From contig NZ_CP135435.1 of the NCBI RefSeq assembly GCF_032341175.1, positions 4,402,001-4,466,000 of the forward strand: DNA of 64,000 nt, read 5' to 3'. Positions 1 to 8,435 of the stretch are shown here, in pieces. The position numbers were made by a program, and so were the translations under genes. Numbering within the stretch: the first letter of the stretch is position 1; every line of letters starts with the position of its first letter. The notes under the pieces were generated by a model. The model saw only the letters and a list, made by a program, of their open reading frames with translations, searched no databases and was not told where the DNA came from. Origin of the DNA: Bacillus sp. DTU_2020_1000418_1_SI_GHA_SEK_038 (lineage in GTDB: Bacteria > Bacillota > Bacilli > Bacillales > Cytobacillaceae).

Positions 1-1073
1 TCGATGGAACCGATTTGCTCTTCTAGACCTAAGACCTTTGCTCCTTCAATGGTTGCTAGCTTTACAATTGCTTTTGCTGGAAATGCACTGCGATCCTGTA
101 AATGGGTTTTATGAAAATTGGCGAATAATCGCATTTGGCTAAATATATCCAACGTATTCCCGCTGCTTGGTCCATCTGTTCCCAATCCCACTTTTACACC
201 AGCAGACATTAAATCCCGCACCCTTGCTACACCTTTAGCAGATTTTGTATTAGCACCAATGCAATGAGCTACTTTCACATCATACTTCTGCAACAGCTCA
301 ATGTCATGATCGGTCAAATGAATACAATGGGCTGCCACGAGCCTTGAACTTAATACACCAATATCCTCTAAAAATTCAATGGGGGTTTGACCCCGTTCTT
401 TCCGAAATGTTTCCATTTCAAAGTCCATTTCACTTACATGCATCATCCACGGTACATTGTACTTTTTCGATAATATATCTGCCTGCTGAATTACTTCAAT
501 GGTATTTGAATACGGAGCATGCGGTGCGATTGATGCTTGAATTTTCTTATTCCCCTGCCATTTCGGCAGAAAACGTTCAGCGTATTGTAAGCCGCCCATC
601 GGCTCCGGCACATCAACCGTGACCGAATCAATGACTGTTTCGGCTAAAAGGGCTCTGGCTTGCATTTCCTCTGCTGCTAGGGCCAATTGATGTTCAAAAT
701 AATACATATCAAAAAAAGTCGTTACACCGGCAAGCTGCATTTCAGCAATAGCATATTTTCCGCTCGTGTACGCAAGCTGTTCGTTCATGCATTCATTTTC
801 TAATGGAAATAAGAAGCGGCGTAAACGGTCTGGATAGTCATCACCTAATGAACGAAACGGAATCATGCCGATATGCGTATGCGTATTCACCATGCCGGGC
901 AATAAAATCGCACCTTTAGCATCGATGCATTGATCATAAATAAGACCCATAGGGAAGGAATTCATCGGCCCCACTTCAATAATGTTCTCATCCGCTACTA
1001 AATAGCCATGGCGAAATTGTTCCATCCCCTCATTCATCGTTAAAATCCACGCATTTTTGATTACTATTTTCAA
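1..1073 (-). CDS. Amidohydrolase, S-adenosylhomocysteine/methylthioadenosine deaminase-like (3' end cut by window)
   Basis: A metal-dependent amidohydrolase of about 358 visible residues; the C-terminus lies outside the window. Translation shows the metal-binding HTH motif (NTHTHIGM) near residue 66, then SIAPHAPYS, MHVSE, AAHC and GTDGPSSGN, the ordered signature of the SsnA/MtaD/guanine deaminase group. The start is taken as TTG at 1073, which overlaps the stop of the upstream adenine deaminase gene, because the family usually begins M-K-I-x-I-K-N-A as seen here; AAGGA lies just upstream, although the spacing is short. The overlap with ade and the preceding ABC genes suggest one purine or nucleoside salvage operon. 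Exact substrate (SAH, MTA, guanine) is not decidable. Confidence 0.8.
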   Translation of the reverse strand, partial: MKIVIKNAWILTMNEGMEQFRHGYLVADENIIEVGPMNSFPMGLIYDQCIDAKGAILLPGMVNTHTHIGMIPFRSLGDDYPDRLRRFLFPLENECMNEQLAYTSGKYAIAEMQLAGVTTFFDMYYFEHQLALAAEEMQARALLAETVIDSVTVDVPEPMGGLQYAERFLPKWQGNKKIQASIAPHAPYSNTIEVIQQADILSKKYNVPWMMHVSEMDFEMETFRKERGQTPIEFLEDIGVLSSRLVAAHCIHLTDHDIELLQKYDVKVAHCIGANTKSAKGVARVRDLMSAGVKVGLGTDGPSSGNTLDIFSQMRLFANFHKTHLQDRSAFPAKAIVKLATIEGAKVLGLEEQIGSI

Positions 1074-2782
1074 TTTCCTTCATCCTCTACTAACGGGATC
1101 ATCATTTGGGAACGTACATTCATCATCCCCTTGTCGGTAATTTTGATAACAGGTGAAACGGGCAAGGACAGCGTTGAGAAAGACATAATTTCATTGCTGT
1201 TGCGATAGCCTAACGCAATCATTGCCTGACGAACTTCCTTTAATTGTGCGCCCAGTTCTTGGATTGGCGCATCGCTGATAATGCCGCCAACTGGTAATGG
1301 GCAAATGGCTTTTACCTTACTAGCTTGTGTAACGACATAGCCGCCTTGCATGTCTACTAGTTGTTTTTGTGCTGCAATGATATCCTCTGCGCACGTTCCC
1401 ATCACCATTACATTATGATGGTCATGTGCCCATGTTGTTGCGACCGCACCCTTTTCAACCAACGCATGTTCCACAAATCCGTAGGCGATGTCGCCTGTTT
1501 TTCCGTATCGTTCCATGACTACAATCAAAGCTAGCCCGCTATTCTCCCAATCTAGAAATCCATCTACAACGGCAACTTCCCGCTGGACATGCTCAGTAAA
1601 TGTCCCAACTTCCGCAATTTGAATGACGTTAACGATGGCTTTTTCGGATGCATTCACCTTAATCCGTAAATCCTCGGATGTTAGAGCACGACATTGAATG
1701 GATTCGTAAAAGTGCGCAGGGAAATGTGGTTTCTCATCTGGATAGCGGATCTCATTTCCTCGTTCGTGGACCAATTTCCCGTCCTTATACACGGCTGCAA
1801 TCTCTAAACTATCAACGTCATTCAGCAATAGAAAGTCTGCTTTGAAGCCGGATACAATCGCCCCGCGATCCTGAAATCCCATTCTCCTAGCAGGTGTATA
1901 AGTAGCACAGTATAATGCATGTTCTGCGGGCATACCGCTAGAAATCGCTAAGCGAACAAGCGCATTTAAATGCCCATTCAACAAATCGTCCACCATCACA
2001 TCATCAGTAACAAATGCCACATATTCATAAAAACTATTTTCAACGATGACACGGATACTTTCTGGCGTAATCGATTTCCTTTGAAATTCTAAAAAGATCC
2101 CATTTGTGATCTTCTCATAAATGGATTCAAGTGTCTGATGAGTATGATCAGCTGTCAAGCCTGCATACAAAAACTTCGCTAAATCCAATCCAGAAACGCG
2201 AGGAATATGAGCTTCTAAAGGCAGAAATGGGCGTTCAGATTGAACGGTTCTTAATATTTGCCTAATCAATGAATCCGGTTCATTGACAATCCCATTAAAG
2301 TTCATGGCTTCACCTAAAGCAATCACCTTCGGATGCTGCAAAAGCCGCTTCACTTCTTCAACACCGATATAGCCGCCTGTCGTTTCTAATTCCGGTGTCG
2401 TGGAGGGAACAGATGAAGGAATCGCATAAAAAATATCCATTACGCTAGGCTGGGAAAAGAACGACTCCAGCCCTTCCATTCCAAACACATTGGCAATCTC
2501 ATGGGCATCAGCCACCACCGTTGTCACACCATGAGATAATGCAGCCCCAGAAAAAATAGCAGGGGATGTCATGGAGCTTTCAATATGTAAATGAATATCC
2601 ATGAACCCTGGAATCACATACTGACTGGTTGCATCTATCACGTTCTTAGCCTCTAAATTATCAAATGCTTCAGTCGTCATATAATAAAATTTATCGCCAA
2701 CAATCGAAACATGTTTCTTTTCAAACTTTTTGGTGAACGTGTTAAATACTTGTCCATTAATAATTGCTACATCCACTTTCAT
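1070..2782 (-). CDS. ade: Adenine deaminase
   Basis: Adenine deaminase family enzyme (about 570 residues, normal length), converting adenine to hypoxanthine and ammonia in the cytoplasm. The N-terminal amidohydrolase half shows PGFMDIHLHIESS and the ADAHEIANV metal-site segment; the C-terminal half carries the family's HDHHNVMVMG segment. An ATG lies five codons upstream, at 2797, but the Shine-Dalgarno GGAGGG sits inside that extension, nine bases before the ATG at 2782, so 2782 is the start. It lies directly downstream of an ABC transporter and overlaps the next deaminase, which suggests that the imported compound feeds purine salvage. Whether the native substrate is adenine itself is inferred from the family. 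Confidence 0.9.
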   Translation of the reverse strand: MKVDVAIINGQVFNTFTKKFEKKHVSIVGDKFYYMTTEAFDNLEAKNVIDATSQYVIPGFMDIHLHIESSMTSPAIFSGAALSHGVTTVVADAHEIANVFGMEGLESFFSQPSVMDIFYAIPSSVPSTTPELETTGGYIGVEEVKRLLQHPKVIALGEAMNFNGIVNEPDSLIRQILRTVQSERPFLPLEAHIPRVSGLDLAKFLYAGLTADHTHQTLESIYEKITNGIFLEFQRKSITPESIRVIVENSFYEYVAFVTDDVMVDDLLNGHLNALVRLAISSGMPAEHALYCATYTPARRMGFQDRGAIVSGFKADFLLLNDVDSLEIAAVYKDGKLVHERGNEIRYPDEKPHFPAHFYESIQCRALTSEDLRIKVNASEKAIVNVIQIAEVGTFTEHVQREVAVVDGFLDWENSGLALIVVMERYGKTGDIAYGFVEHALVEKGAVATTWAHDHHNVMVMGTCAEDIIAAQKQLVDMQGGYVVTQASKVKAICPLPVGGIISDAPIQELGAQLKEVRQAMIALGYRNSNEIMSFSTLSLPVSPVIKITDKGMMNVRSQMMIPLVEDEGN

Positions 2783-2853
2783 CCTTTTTCCCTCCATTTT
2801 AATAGCAGAAAAGGGCCAAGATTTGCCCTTAGCCCCTTCTCCTTACATCGTTT

Positions 2854-3909
2854 TTATTTATTTAAAATTCGATTCCATTGATTAATCCAATCTTCAAGGT
2901 TATTATTTACGAATTGTGAATCAACTTTGTTTGTACGGTCAGCAATGGCACCATACGTTTTATTCTTAGCTGTTTCTTCATCTAATACGACCTCTTTATT
3001 TGTTGGAGCCTCATTTAAAGACTTTGCCGTTTTTTCTTGTATTTCTTTGCTTAATCTCCAGTCAATGTACTTATACGCTAAGTCTTTATTTTTCGAGTTT
3101 TTGTTGATGTTCATGGTGTTGAAGTTGGCGAATGTTCCTGATTCAGGAACAATATATGCTACATCCGGATTGGCTTGAGTAATCATTGGGACAGCAAAAT
3201 CACCAACAACTGCAGCAACAATTTCCCCTGATTGGAACATGTTAGCTAGGTCTGAGGATTTGCTATAAGTTTTAACTACGTTTGGAGATAGATCTGTGAT
3301 TGCTTTAAAAGCTGCTTTTCCATTATCTTTTGTAATATCGGCATTCTCATGCTTACTCGCCACATAAAGCATGGCTGGACCAAATGTGGATGTAATATCA
3401 GGAATGGAGATTTTTCCTTTTAGAGCTGAATTCCATAGATCATCCCACTCCTTAATTTCCATTCCTGCTGCCTTTTTGTTGTAAATAATCCCAATACTGT
3501 TTAATGTATAGGCTGGACCCGATCCATCTGCAGATAACCCCTTTGCACTATCGATTAACTTTTCCATATTAGGGACTTTTGAATTGTCTATTTTCTCAAA
3601 CAATCCTTCTGTTACCCCGTCAGCCGCATTTGATTGCGACAATTCAATCACATCAACTGTTGAATTCGGATTACTTTTTAATTTTGTAAAACGCTCAGAA
3701 CTTGTCCCCGTTTCTAATACAATGTCTACATTGTATTTTTCCTCAAATGGTTTGAAGACGTCTTCTTCCATTTTATCTTGTTCCAAGCCGAATGTTGAGA
3801 TGACTAATGATGTTGGTTTCTCCTTCGTTGTTTCTCCACCGCCACCACAAGCCGCCAAGATACTAGCAGTTGCTAACGTTAGACTAACTAATCCAAATCG
3901 TTTCTTCAT
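2854..3909 (-). CDS. ABC transporter substrate-binding lipoprotein (polyamine/iron type)
   Basis: Extracellular solute-binding lipoprotein of 351 residues. A signal peptide ends in the lipobox LAAC with the lipidated Cys at residue 21, followed by a Gly-rich linker. The mature part (LVISTFGLEQDKMEEDVFKPFEEKYNV and a later TLNSIGIIYNKKAAG) is the PotD/Fe-binding type II periplasmic-binding fold. It is the last of four transporter genes, 25 bases after the ATPase, and is followed by adenine deaminase. The family binds polyamines, thiamine, iron and other small cations; the neighbouring deaminases make a nucleobase or related amine a reasonable guess, not a demonstrated ligand. Confidence 0.88.
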   Translation of the reverse strand: MKKRFGLVSLTLATASILAACGGGGETTKEKPTSLVISTFGLEQDKMEEDVFKPFEEKYNVDIVLETGTSSERFTKLKSNPNSTVDVIELSQSNAADGVTEGLFEKIDNSKVPNMEKLIDSAKGLSADGSGPAYTLNSIGIIYNKKAAGMEIKEWDDLWNSALKGKISIPDITSTFGPAMLYVASKHENADITKDNGKAAFKAITDLSPNVVKTYSKSSDLANMFQSGEIVAAVVGDFAVPMITQANPDVAYIVPESGTFANFNTMNINKNSKNKDLAYKYIDWRLSKEIQEKTAKSLNEAPTNKEVVLDEETAKNKTYGAIADRTNKVDSQFVNNNLEDWINQWNRILNK

Positions 3910-3934
3910 TATTAATCTCTCCTTTAAATTGGGT

Positions 3935-4975
3935 TTAAACGATAATAAGTTTTTGAGCTGGAATGGATAATGTGACAGCGTCTCCCACTTGATAAATCAC
4001 ATCATCTGCCTCATTCACAAGCAGTGAACCAATAGAGGTCTCAACCTCATATTGATATGCTTTACCTAGAAATGTGCGGACTTTTACCACCCCGGTTACG
4101 GTATTATTTGAATTTGGCTCAGTGCTTGCTACAAGATCAATATCGTCCGGACGAATGGTTCCGGTTTGTTTTCCTGTTTCCCATTTGCGAGTGCATAGGA
4201 AGACTGTTCCATCAGTAGCCTTATATTTCCCTTCCTCTACTGGTGTTAATCCAAAGAAATTTTCAAAACCGATAAAGCGGGCCACAAATTCAGTTTTTGG
4301 ATTTTTGTAGATCTCCTCAGGTGTATCGAACTGTTCGATTACCCCTTTATTCATGACAGCTACTTTGTCAGAAATAGAGAAACATTCTTCCTGGTCATGT
4401 GTGACAAACACGGATGTAATCCCTAATTGGCTTTGAATTCGTTTAATTTCAATCCGCATCGCTACCCGTAATTTAGCATCTAAATTACTTAATGGTTCAT
4501 CTAATAGTAATAATTTTGGCTCAATCACTAACGCTCGCGCTAAAGCCACACGTTGTCTTTGCCCGCCTGAAAGTTGTTTTGGAAAGCGGTCAGCCAGTGC
4601 CTCTAAGCCCGTAATGGCCAAAATGTCTTTTACCTTTTTATCAATGTTACTCTTTTTTTCCTTGCGTAATTTCAAGCCGAAAGCTACATTTTCCTTTATT
4701 GTGAGATGAGGAAACAAGGCATAGCTTTGAAATACCATGCCAAAGTCGCGCTTATGAACCGGTACCTTCGTTAAATTTTGACTATCCACGAGGAACTCTC
4801 CATCATTCGGTTCAATTAAGCCCGCAATTACACGTAAAGTAGTCGTTTTCCCGCAGCCAGACGGCCCTAATAAGGAAACTAATTCGCCTTTTTCAATCGA
4901 TAAATTCAAATCTTTTAATATATCGGTATTGTTGTCATAACTCACACGAATATCTTTTAATTCAACATAGGACAA
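3935..4975 (-). CDS. ABC transporter ATP-binding protein, PotA-like
   Basis: ATPase subunit of 346 residues for the adjacent importer. Walker A is GPSGCGKTT near residue 37, the signature is LSGGQRQR, Walker B is LLLLDEP, followed by the D-loop SNLDAKLR and the switch histidine VTHDQEE. A C-terminal TOBE region (about 240-346) is typical of the spermidine/maltose-type ATPases (CUT1/PotA group) and may bind a regulatory ligand. It lies between the second permease and the binding protein in the same orientation. The family is certain; the cargo is not. Confidence 0.92.
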   Translation of the reverse strand: MSYVELKDIRVSYDNNTDILKDLNLSIEKGELVSLLGPSGCGKTTTLRVIAGLIEPNDGEFLVDSQNLTKVPVHKRDFGMVFQSYALFPHLTIKENVAFGLKLRKEKKSNIDKKVKDILAITGLEALADRFPKQLSGGQRQRVALARALVIEPKLLLLDEPLSNLDAKLRVAMRIEIKRIQSQLGITSVFVTHDQEECFSISDKVAVMNKGVIEQFDTPEEIYKNPKTEFVARFIGFENFFGLTPVEEGKYKATDGTVFLCTRKWETGKQTGTIRPDDIDLVASTEPNSNNTVTGVVKVRTFLGKAYQYEVETSIGSLLVNEADDVIYQVGDAVTLSIPAQKLIIV

Positions 4976-5001
4976 TTTTTGTTCAACCCCTTCGCTGTGT
5001 T

Positions 5002-5790
5002 TTATGAAATACTCGCTAACCCTAATGTCTTTTCAATAATAAACATCAAGACGACTGTACCCAGCATTAAGATTACAGATAATGCAGATACAGAAGGATC
5101 ATAGTTGTATTCAATATAATTCATTAAGTTTGTAGGCAGCATGGTAACACCCGGACCAGATAAGAACTGCGATACAGGAATATTATTAAAGGAATTAATG
5201 AATGCCAGCATGAAGGAAGCAAAAATTCCCGATGTAATGTTTGGTAAAACGACTTTGATAAATGCTTGTAACTTTGTGCAGCCTAATGTCCACGAAACTT
5301 CCTCGATTGAAAAATCTAACTGCTCAATCGTTGAACCTACCACACGAATCACATACGGTAAACAAATCAAGAAATGGCCTAACAACAATCCCTGAATGAT
5401 GGGAAATTGAAATTGGATCACAATAAATTGATACAAGGCATATCCGACAACTAAACCTGGTACAATCGTTGGCGAGAGGAAAAAGCTCTTGATCCAATTG
5501 CGCCCGAATACGTTGTGACGTGCCAGAGAATAAGCAGCCGGAACACCAATGATTACCGCCAACAGAGTCCCAATAAAGGCTACTTCTAAACTAAGGATGA
5601 AGCTGTCCATAAAGGATTCATTTGAAAATACTTTGCTATACCATTCAAAAGTAAAACCTTTGATTGGAAATTGAATCGTTGAATTTGTTCCAAAAGAGGT
5701 TAGGACGATAATGAATAAAGGGATTAATAAAAAAGCAAAAACAACACCTGCAATGATATTTAAGCCAACATTTTTACGCACTTGCCTCAC
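5002..5790 (-). CDS. ABC transporter permease, PotC-like
   Basis: Inner-membrane permease of 262 residues with about six hydrophobic helices. The EAA loop, where the ATPase docks, is seen as EEVSWTLGCTKLQAFIKVVLPNI. The first helix (residues about 11-33) has the short cytoplasmic N-terminus typical of the second permease of polyamine-type importers. Its start overlaps the end of the other permease gene by 17 bases, which points to translational coupling. It pairs with the 278-residue permease to form the channel. Confidence 0.9.
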   Translation of the reverse strand: MRQVRKNVGLNIIAGVVFAFLLIPLFIIVLTSFGTNSTIQFPIKGFTFEWYSKVFSNESFMDSFILSLEVAFIGTLLAVIIGVPAAYSLARHNVFGRNWIKSFFLSPTIVPGLVVGYALYQFIVIQFQFPIIQGLLLGHFLICLPYVIRVVGSTIEQLDFSIEEVSWTLGCTKLQAFIKVVLPNITSGIFASFMLAFINSFNNIPVSQFLSGPGVTMLPTNLMNYIEYNYDPSVSALSVILMLGTVVLMFIIEKTLGLASIS

Positions 5791-6610
5791 CCCTCTTGTC
5801 CATACGTTTAGCTATCCAGTCGAATAATTTCATCACGATGATCGTTGCAACAATCATAATCATCGCAATCACACTAGCACCTTTCCAATTGCCCAATGCA
5901 GTCGCATTTTGATATAAGAAAGTGGCTAACATAATGTTTCGGTTACCGCCTAACAATTGTGGGGTGGTATAGGCTGTCATTGTCCCCGTAAAGACTAAAA
6001 TACTGCCCACAATAATTCCCGGTACACTTAAGGGCAAGATCACCTTCATAAAGGCAATGAAGCGATTGGCACCTAACGTTTCGGCCGCCTCCATAATATC
6101 AGAATCGATATTTTCAAAAATCCCTACTAGCGTAATGACCATCAGAGGCAGGAATAGATACACAGATCCAATCGTAATGGAGAATTCTGTATAAAGTAAC
6201 GTAAGCGGTTTAGAAATTAGGCCAAGATTCATTAACATACTATTAATAATCCCGCCTTGTCCCAAAATGGTAATCCAAGCAAAACTCCGCACAACTGAAT
6301 TTGTTAACAGCGGAAACAATGTGATAGACATTAACAGACCACGCCATTTTTTCGGGCTTTGTGCAATAAAGTAAGCAGTCGGAACACCTAACAGGGCGCA
6401 AAATAAAGTTGCAATCAGAGAAATTTTTAGTGTCCGCCAAAAAATACTGAAATTATATTCATCCATAAAGAATGAGATATAGTTGGCCAAGCTGAAACCT
6501 CCATCAAAAAACGTAGGAAAAATGATGGAAACAAGGGGTAACACCAAGAACAAAATCAAAAGAACCATTCCCGGAGCCAAGAGGATATAAGGAATTCTAC
6601 GATGTTTCAT
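5774..6610 (-). CDS. ABC transporter permease, PotB-like
   Basis: First gene of the leftward operon; 278 residues, about six membrane helices, EAA loop AAETLGANRFIAFMKVILPLSVPG. Member of the BPD_transp_1 family as used by PotB-type importers. The ATG at 6610 is preceded by a GTGAGG-like ribosome site. Order in the operon is permease, permease, ATPase, binding protein, adenine deaminase, amidohydrolase, all leftward with short gaps or overlaps. It is probably transcribed from the intergenic region shared with azlC. Confidence 0.9.
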   Translation of the reverse strand: MKHRRIPYILLAPGMVLLILFLVLPLVSIIFPTFFDGGFSLANYISFFMDEYNFSIFWRTLKISLIATLFCALLGVPTAYFIAQSPKKWRGLLMSITLFPLLTNSVVRSFAWITILGQGGIINSMLMNLGLISKPLTLLYTEFSITIGSVYLFLPLMVITLVGIFENIDSDIMEAAETLGANRFIAFMKVILPLSVPGIIVGSILVFTGTMTAYTTPQLLGGNRNIMLATFLYQNATALGNWKGASVIAMIMIVATIIVMKLFDWIAKRMDKRGEASA

Positions 6611-7122
6611 GTCCGAGCCTCACTTTCCATTAAAAAGGATGATTTAATACATAAACATGGATTCTTTTATTTTTTCATAAAAGGATTATAAATAATCATT
6701 TTCTTTTTGGTAATAAAAAATACGAACATTATTTGATGGAAATATATGAAACAATCGCACACGCATAAAAGTTCGACATTATTTTACATTTTTTTCGAAA
6801 AAAATAACCCTTTAAGGATACTCTCCCTGTGGGGGTTACTTTTTTCGACTACATCATTGGACTTTTTTTCTGCTTAACAAAATACTTGTATACTTCCTAT
6901 TATTAATCCTATATTACGATAAAATATAAAAAACCATGTAGGGGATTATATGGTGAAGCTTTTCAACGGCCCGTTTAAACACCTTCCTCTAGCAAAATAA
7001 CAAATACGTATGCTAGAATCATTTTTATACTAAAAGTTGGCAAACAAATTAATTAATATAGAGTGGTCTCTGATCAAATTACCCTATCATATTAGCATCT
7101 TTGGAGGAGAGAAAGAGAGAAA
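6611..7122. other. Divergent intergenic region with leader hairpin
   Basis: 512 bases between the leftward ABC/adenine deaminase operon and rightward azlC; it must hold both promoters. At about 6804-6846 an inverted repeat (AATAACCC ... GGGTTAC) is followed on both strands by T-rich runs. On the minus strand it would lie in the 5' leader of the ABC operon, followed by ATTTTTTT, so it could be an attenuator or simply a bidirectional terminator-like structure. I looked for a purine riboswitch, given the deaminases. A TATAATC...ATGG stretch occurs near 6935-6952 on the minus strand, but the GTTTCTACC and CCGTAAA core elements are missing. Confidence 0.4.
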
Positions 7123-7851
7123 ATGAAGACAAGTATAGGAGAATGGAAGATCGGGCTAAAGAACGGAATTCCTATTGCAATGGGTTATTTTGCAGTTTCG
7201 TTTACCTTTGGCATTCTTGCCAAGCAAGCTGGGCTAAATCCGTTTGAAGCAGTTTTGATGTCCGTAACTAATTTAACCTCGGCTGGACAGTTTGCTGGGC
7301 TTACGCTTATTGCCAGTGCCGCAGCCATCATTGAAATTGCTGTCACACAGCTGATTATTAACTCTAGATATTTTCTAATGTCGTTTGCTTTATCCCAAAA
7401 AATCGACCCCAAAACGCCGCTTGTCCATCGATTATTCATGGCATATGGGATTACGGATGAGGTATTCGGAGTGTCCGTTGCGGTTCCCAGAAAGTTAAGC
7501 CCTTATTATGCCTATGGCGTGATGAGTGTTGCGGTGCCTGGATGGGCACTAGGTACACTGTTTGGGGTTATTTCTGGAAATATTCTGCCGGATAGATTGA
7601 TGAGTGCACTAAGTATTGCATTGTTCGGAATGCTAATTGCTGTCATTATCCCTCCAGCAAAAGGGAATAAAATCCTTGCCGGGCTGATTGTCACTTCTAT
7701 GGTACTAAGCCTTGTATTTGCTGAGCTGCAAACCTTAGCATCCATCTCATCCGGTGTAAAAATTATCATCTTAACGATTTTGATTGCAGGTATCGCAGCG
7801 TTTGTCTTTCCGGTAAAGGAGCATCCAGTAAAGGAGCATACTCATGAATAA
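7123..7851 (+). CDS. azlC: AzlC family branched-chain amino acid exporter, large subunit
   Basis: Integral membrane protein of 242 residues, the usual AzlC length. The N-terminal half contains the family's conserved GYFAVSFTFGILAKQAG and SAGQFAG stretches and the RYFLMS segment. With AzlD it forms a branched-chain amino acid (or azaleucine) efflux pair. A GGAGGAGAG purine-rich stretch lies upstream of the ATG. azlD starts eight bases before its end, so the two are translationally coupled. It is transcribed opposite to the ABC operon on its left. Confidence 0.92.
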   Translation: MKTSIGEWKIGLKNGIPIAMGYFAVSFTFGILAKQAGLNPFEAVLMSVTNLTSAGQFAGLTLIASAAAIIEIAVTQLIINSRYFLMSFALSQKIDPKTPLVHRLFMAYGITDEVFGVSVAVPRKLSPYYAYGVMSVAVPGWALGTLFGVISGNILPDRLMSALSIALFGMLIAVIIPPAKGNKILAGLIVTSMVLSLVFAELQTLASISSGVKIIILTILIAGIAAFVFPVKEHPVKEHTHE

Positions 7852-8149
7852 TGCTATTTTTTATATCTTGGTGATGGCAATTGTGACGTATCTTATTAGG
7901 GTTCTGCCGCTAACACTCGTCAGAAAAGAAATCAAAAATGTCTATATCCGATCGTTTTTATACTATGTTCCATATGTAACATTGGCAGTGATGGTGTTTC
8001 CGGCCATTTTAGACGCAACGGCCTCGCCATGGTCCGCACTAGTTGGCTTTATTGTGGCCATACTTTTTGCCTACCAGGGGGCCAGCTTGGTGAGTGTTGC
8101 CCTATTGGCCTGTTTTTCTGTTTTTGTAATAGAACTGTTCTTGTATTGA
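7844..8149 (+). CDS. azlD: AzlD family branched-chain amino acid exporter, small subunit
   Basis: Small membrane protein of 101 residues with about four helices, matching AzlD in length and in the VTYLIRVLPLTLVRKEIKN start region. It overlaps azlC by eight bases, the usual arrangement. It partners AzlC in amino acid efflux. A palindromic repeat just downstream (8165-8226) may serve as the transcript end. Confidence 0.9.
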   Translation: MNNAIFYILVMAIVTYLIRVLPLTLVRKEIKNVYIRSFLYYVPYVTLAVMVFPAILDATASPWSALVGFIVAILFAYQGASLVSVALLACFSVFVIELFLY

Positions 8150-8164
8150 GTTAGGAATAAAAAC

Positions 8165-8226
8165 AGTGCCCGTCACTCCCCGAATGATGTCGATGAATTC
8201 GACAAATGGAGGTGGTGACAGGCACT
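8165..8226. repeat. Dispersed palindromic repeat, family A copy 1
   Basis: Imperfect palindrome between the convergent azlD and glsA operons. The outer arms AGTGCCCGTCAC and GTGACAGGCACT pair with one mismatch; an inner hairpin TGTCGA-TGAAT-TCGACA is perfect. A diverged copy occurs at 31495-31565, sharing TCACTCC and the inner TGTCGATG. Such GTGCC-TGTCAC elements look like mobile or REP-like intergenic repeats; here it may also act as a bidirectional terminator. Confidence 0.65.
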
Positions 8227-8229
8227 ATT

Positions 8230-8424
8230 TTATTGTTCCACTTTTTCTGATTTTACGGTTAAATCTCCTGCCAATGGCGTTTCAATGATTTCCTTAGCCT
8301 TAGCTAAAGAATCAGCTTGCCCAAGCGCCCACATTAATTTGGCAACAATCGCTTCCGTGTTCATATCTCCGGAAAAAACAACCTGATGCTGTACTGCCTT
8401 ACGTCCCACTTCATACAGGAGCAA
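8230..8424 (-). pseudogene. C-terminal fragment of an L-asparaginase-like protein
   Basis: A 64-residue frame starting with TTG at 8424, preceded by a good AAGGTGAGG ribosome site 11 bases after the glutaminase stop. Residues 15-37 (VVFSGDMNTEAIVAKLMWALGQ) match the extreme C-terminal helix region of cytoplasmic L-asparaginases, but the catalytic N-terminal domain, about 270 residues, is absent. Either this is a decayed asparaginase left behind after deletion, or a minigene kept as a translated appendage of glsA. The intact ribosome site and open frame make the second option possible. The neighbouring glutaminase makes amide hydrolysis a coherent local theme. Confidence 0.6.
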
Positions 8425-8435
8425 GTCCTCACCTT

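Noticed and set aside
6935..6955. Purine riboswitch in front of the ABC/adenine deaminase operon
   Set aside because: A TATAATC...ATGG stretch is present, but the conserved GTTTCTACC and CCGTAAA core and the closing pairing strand are absent.
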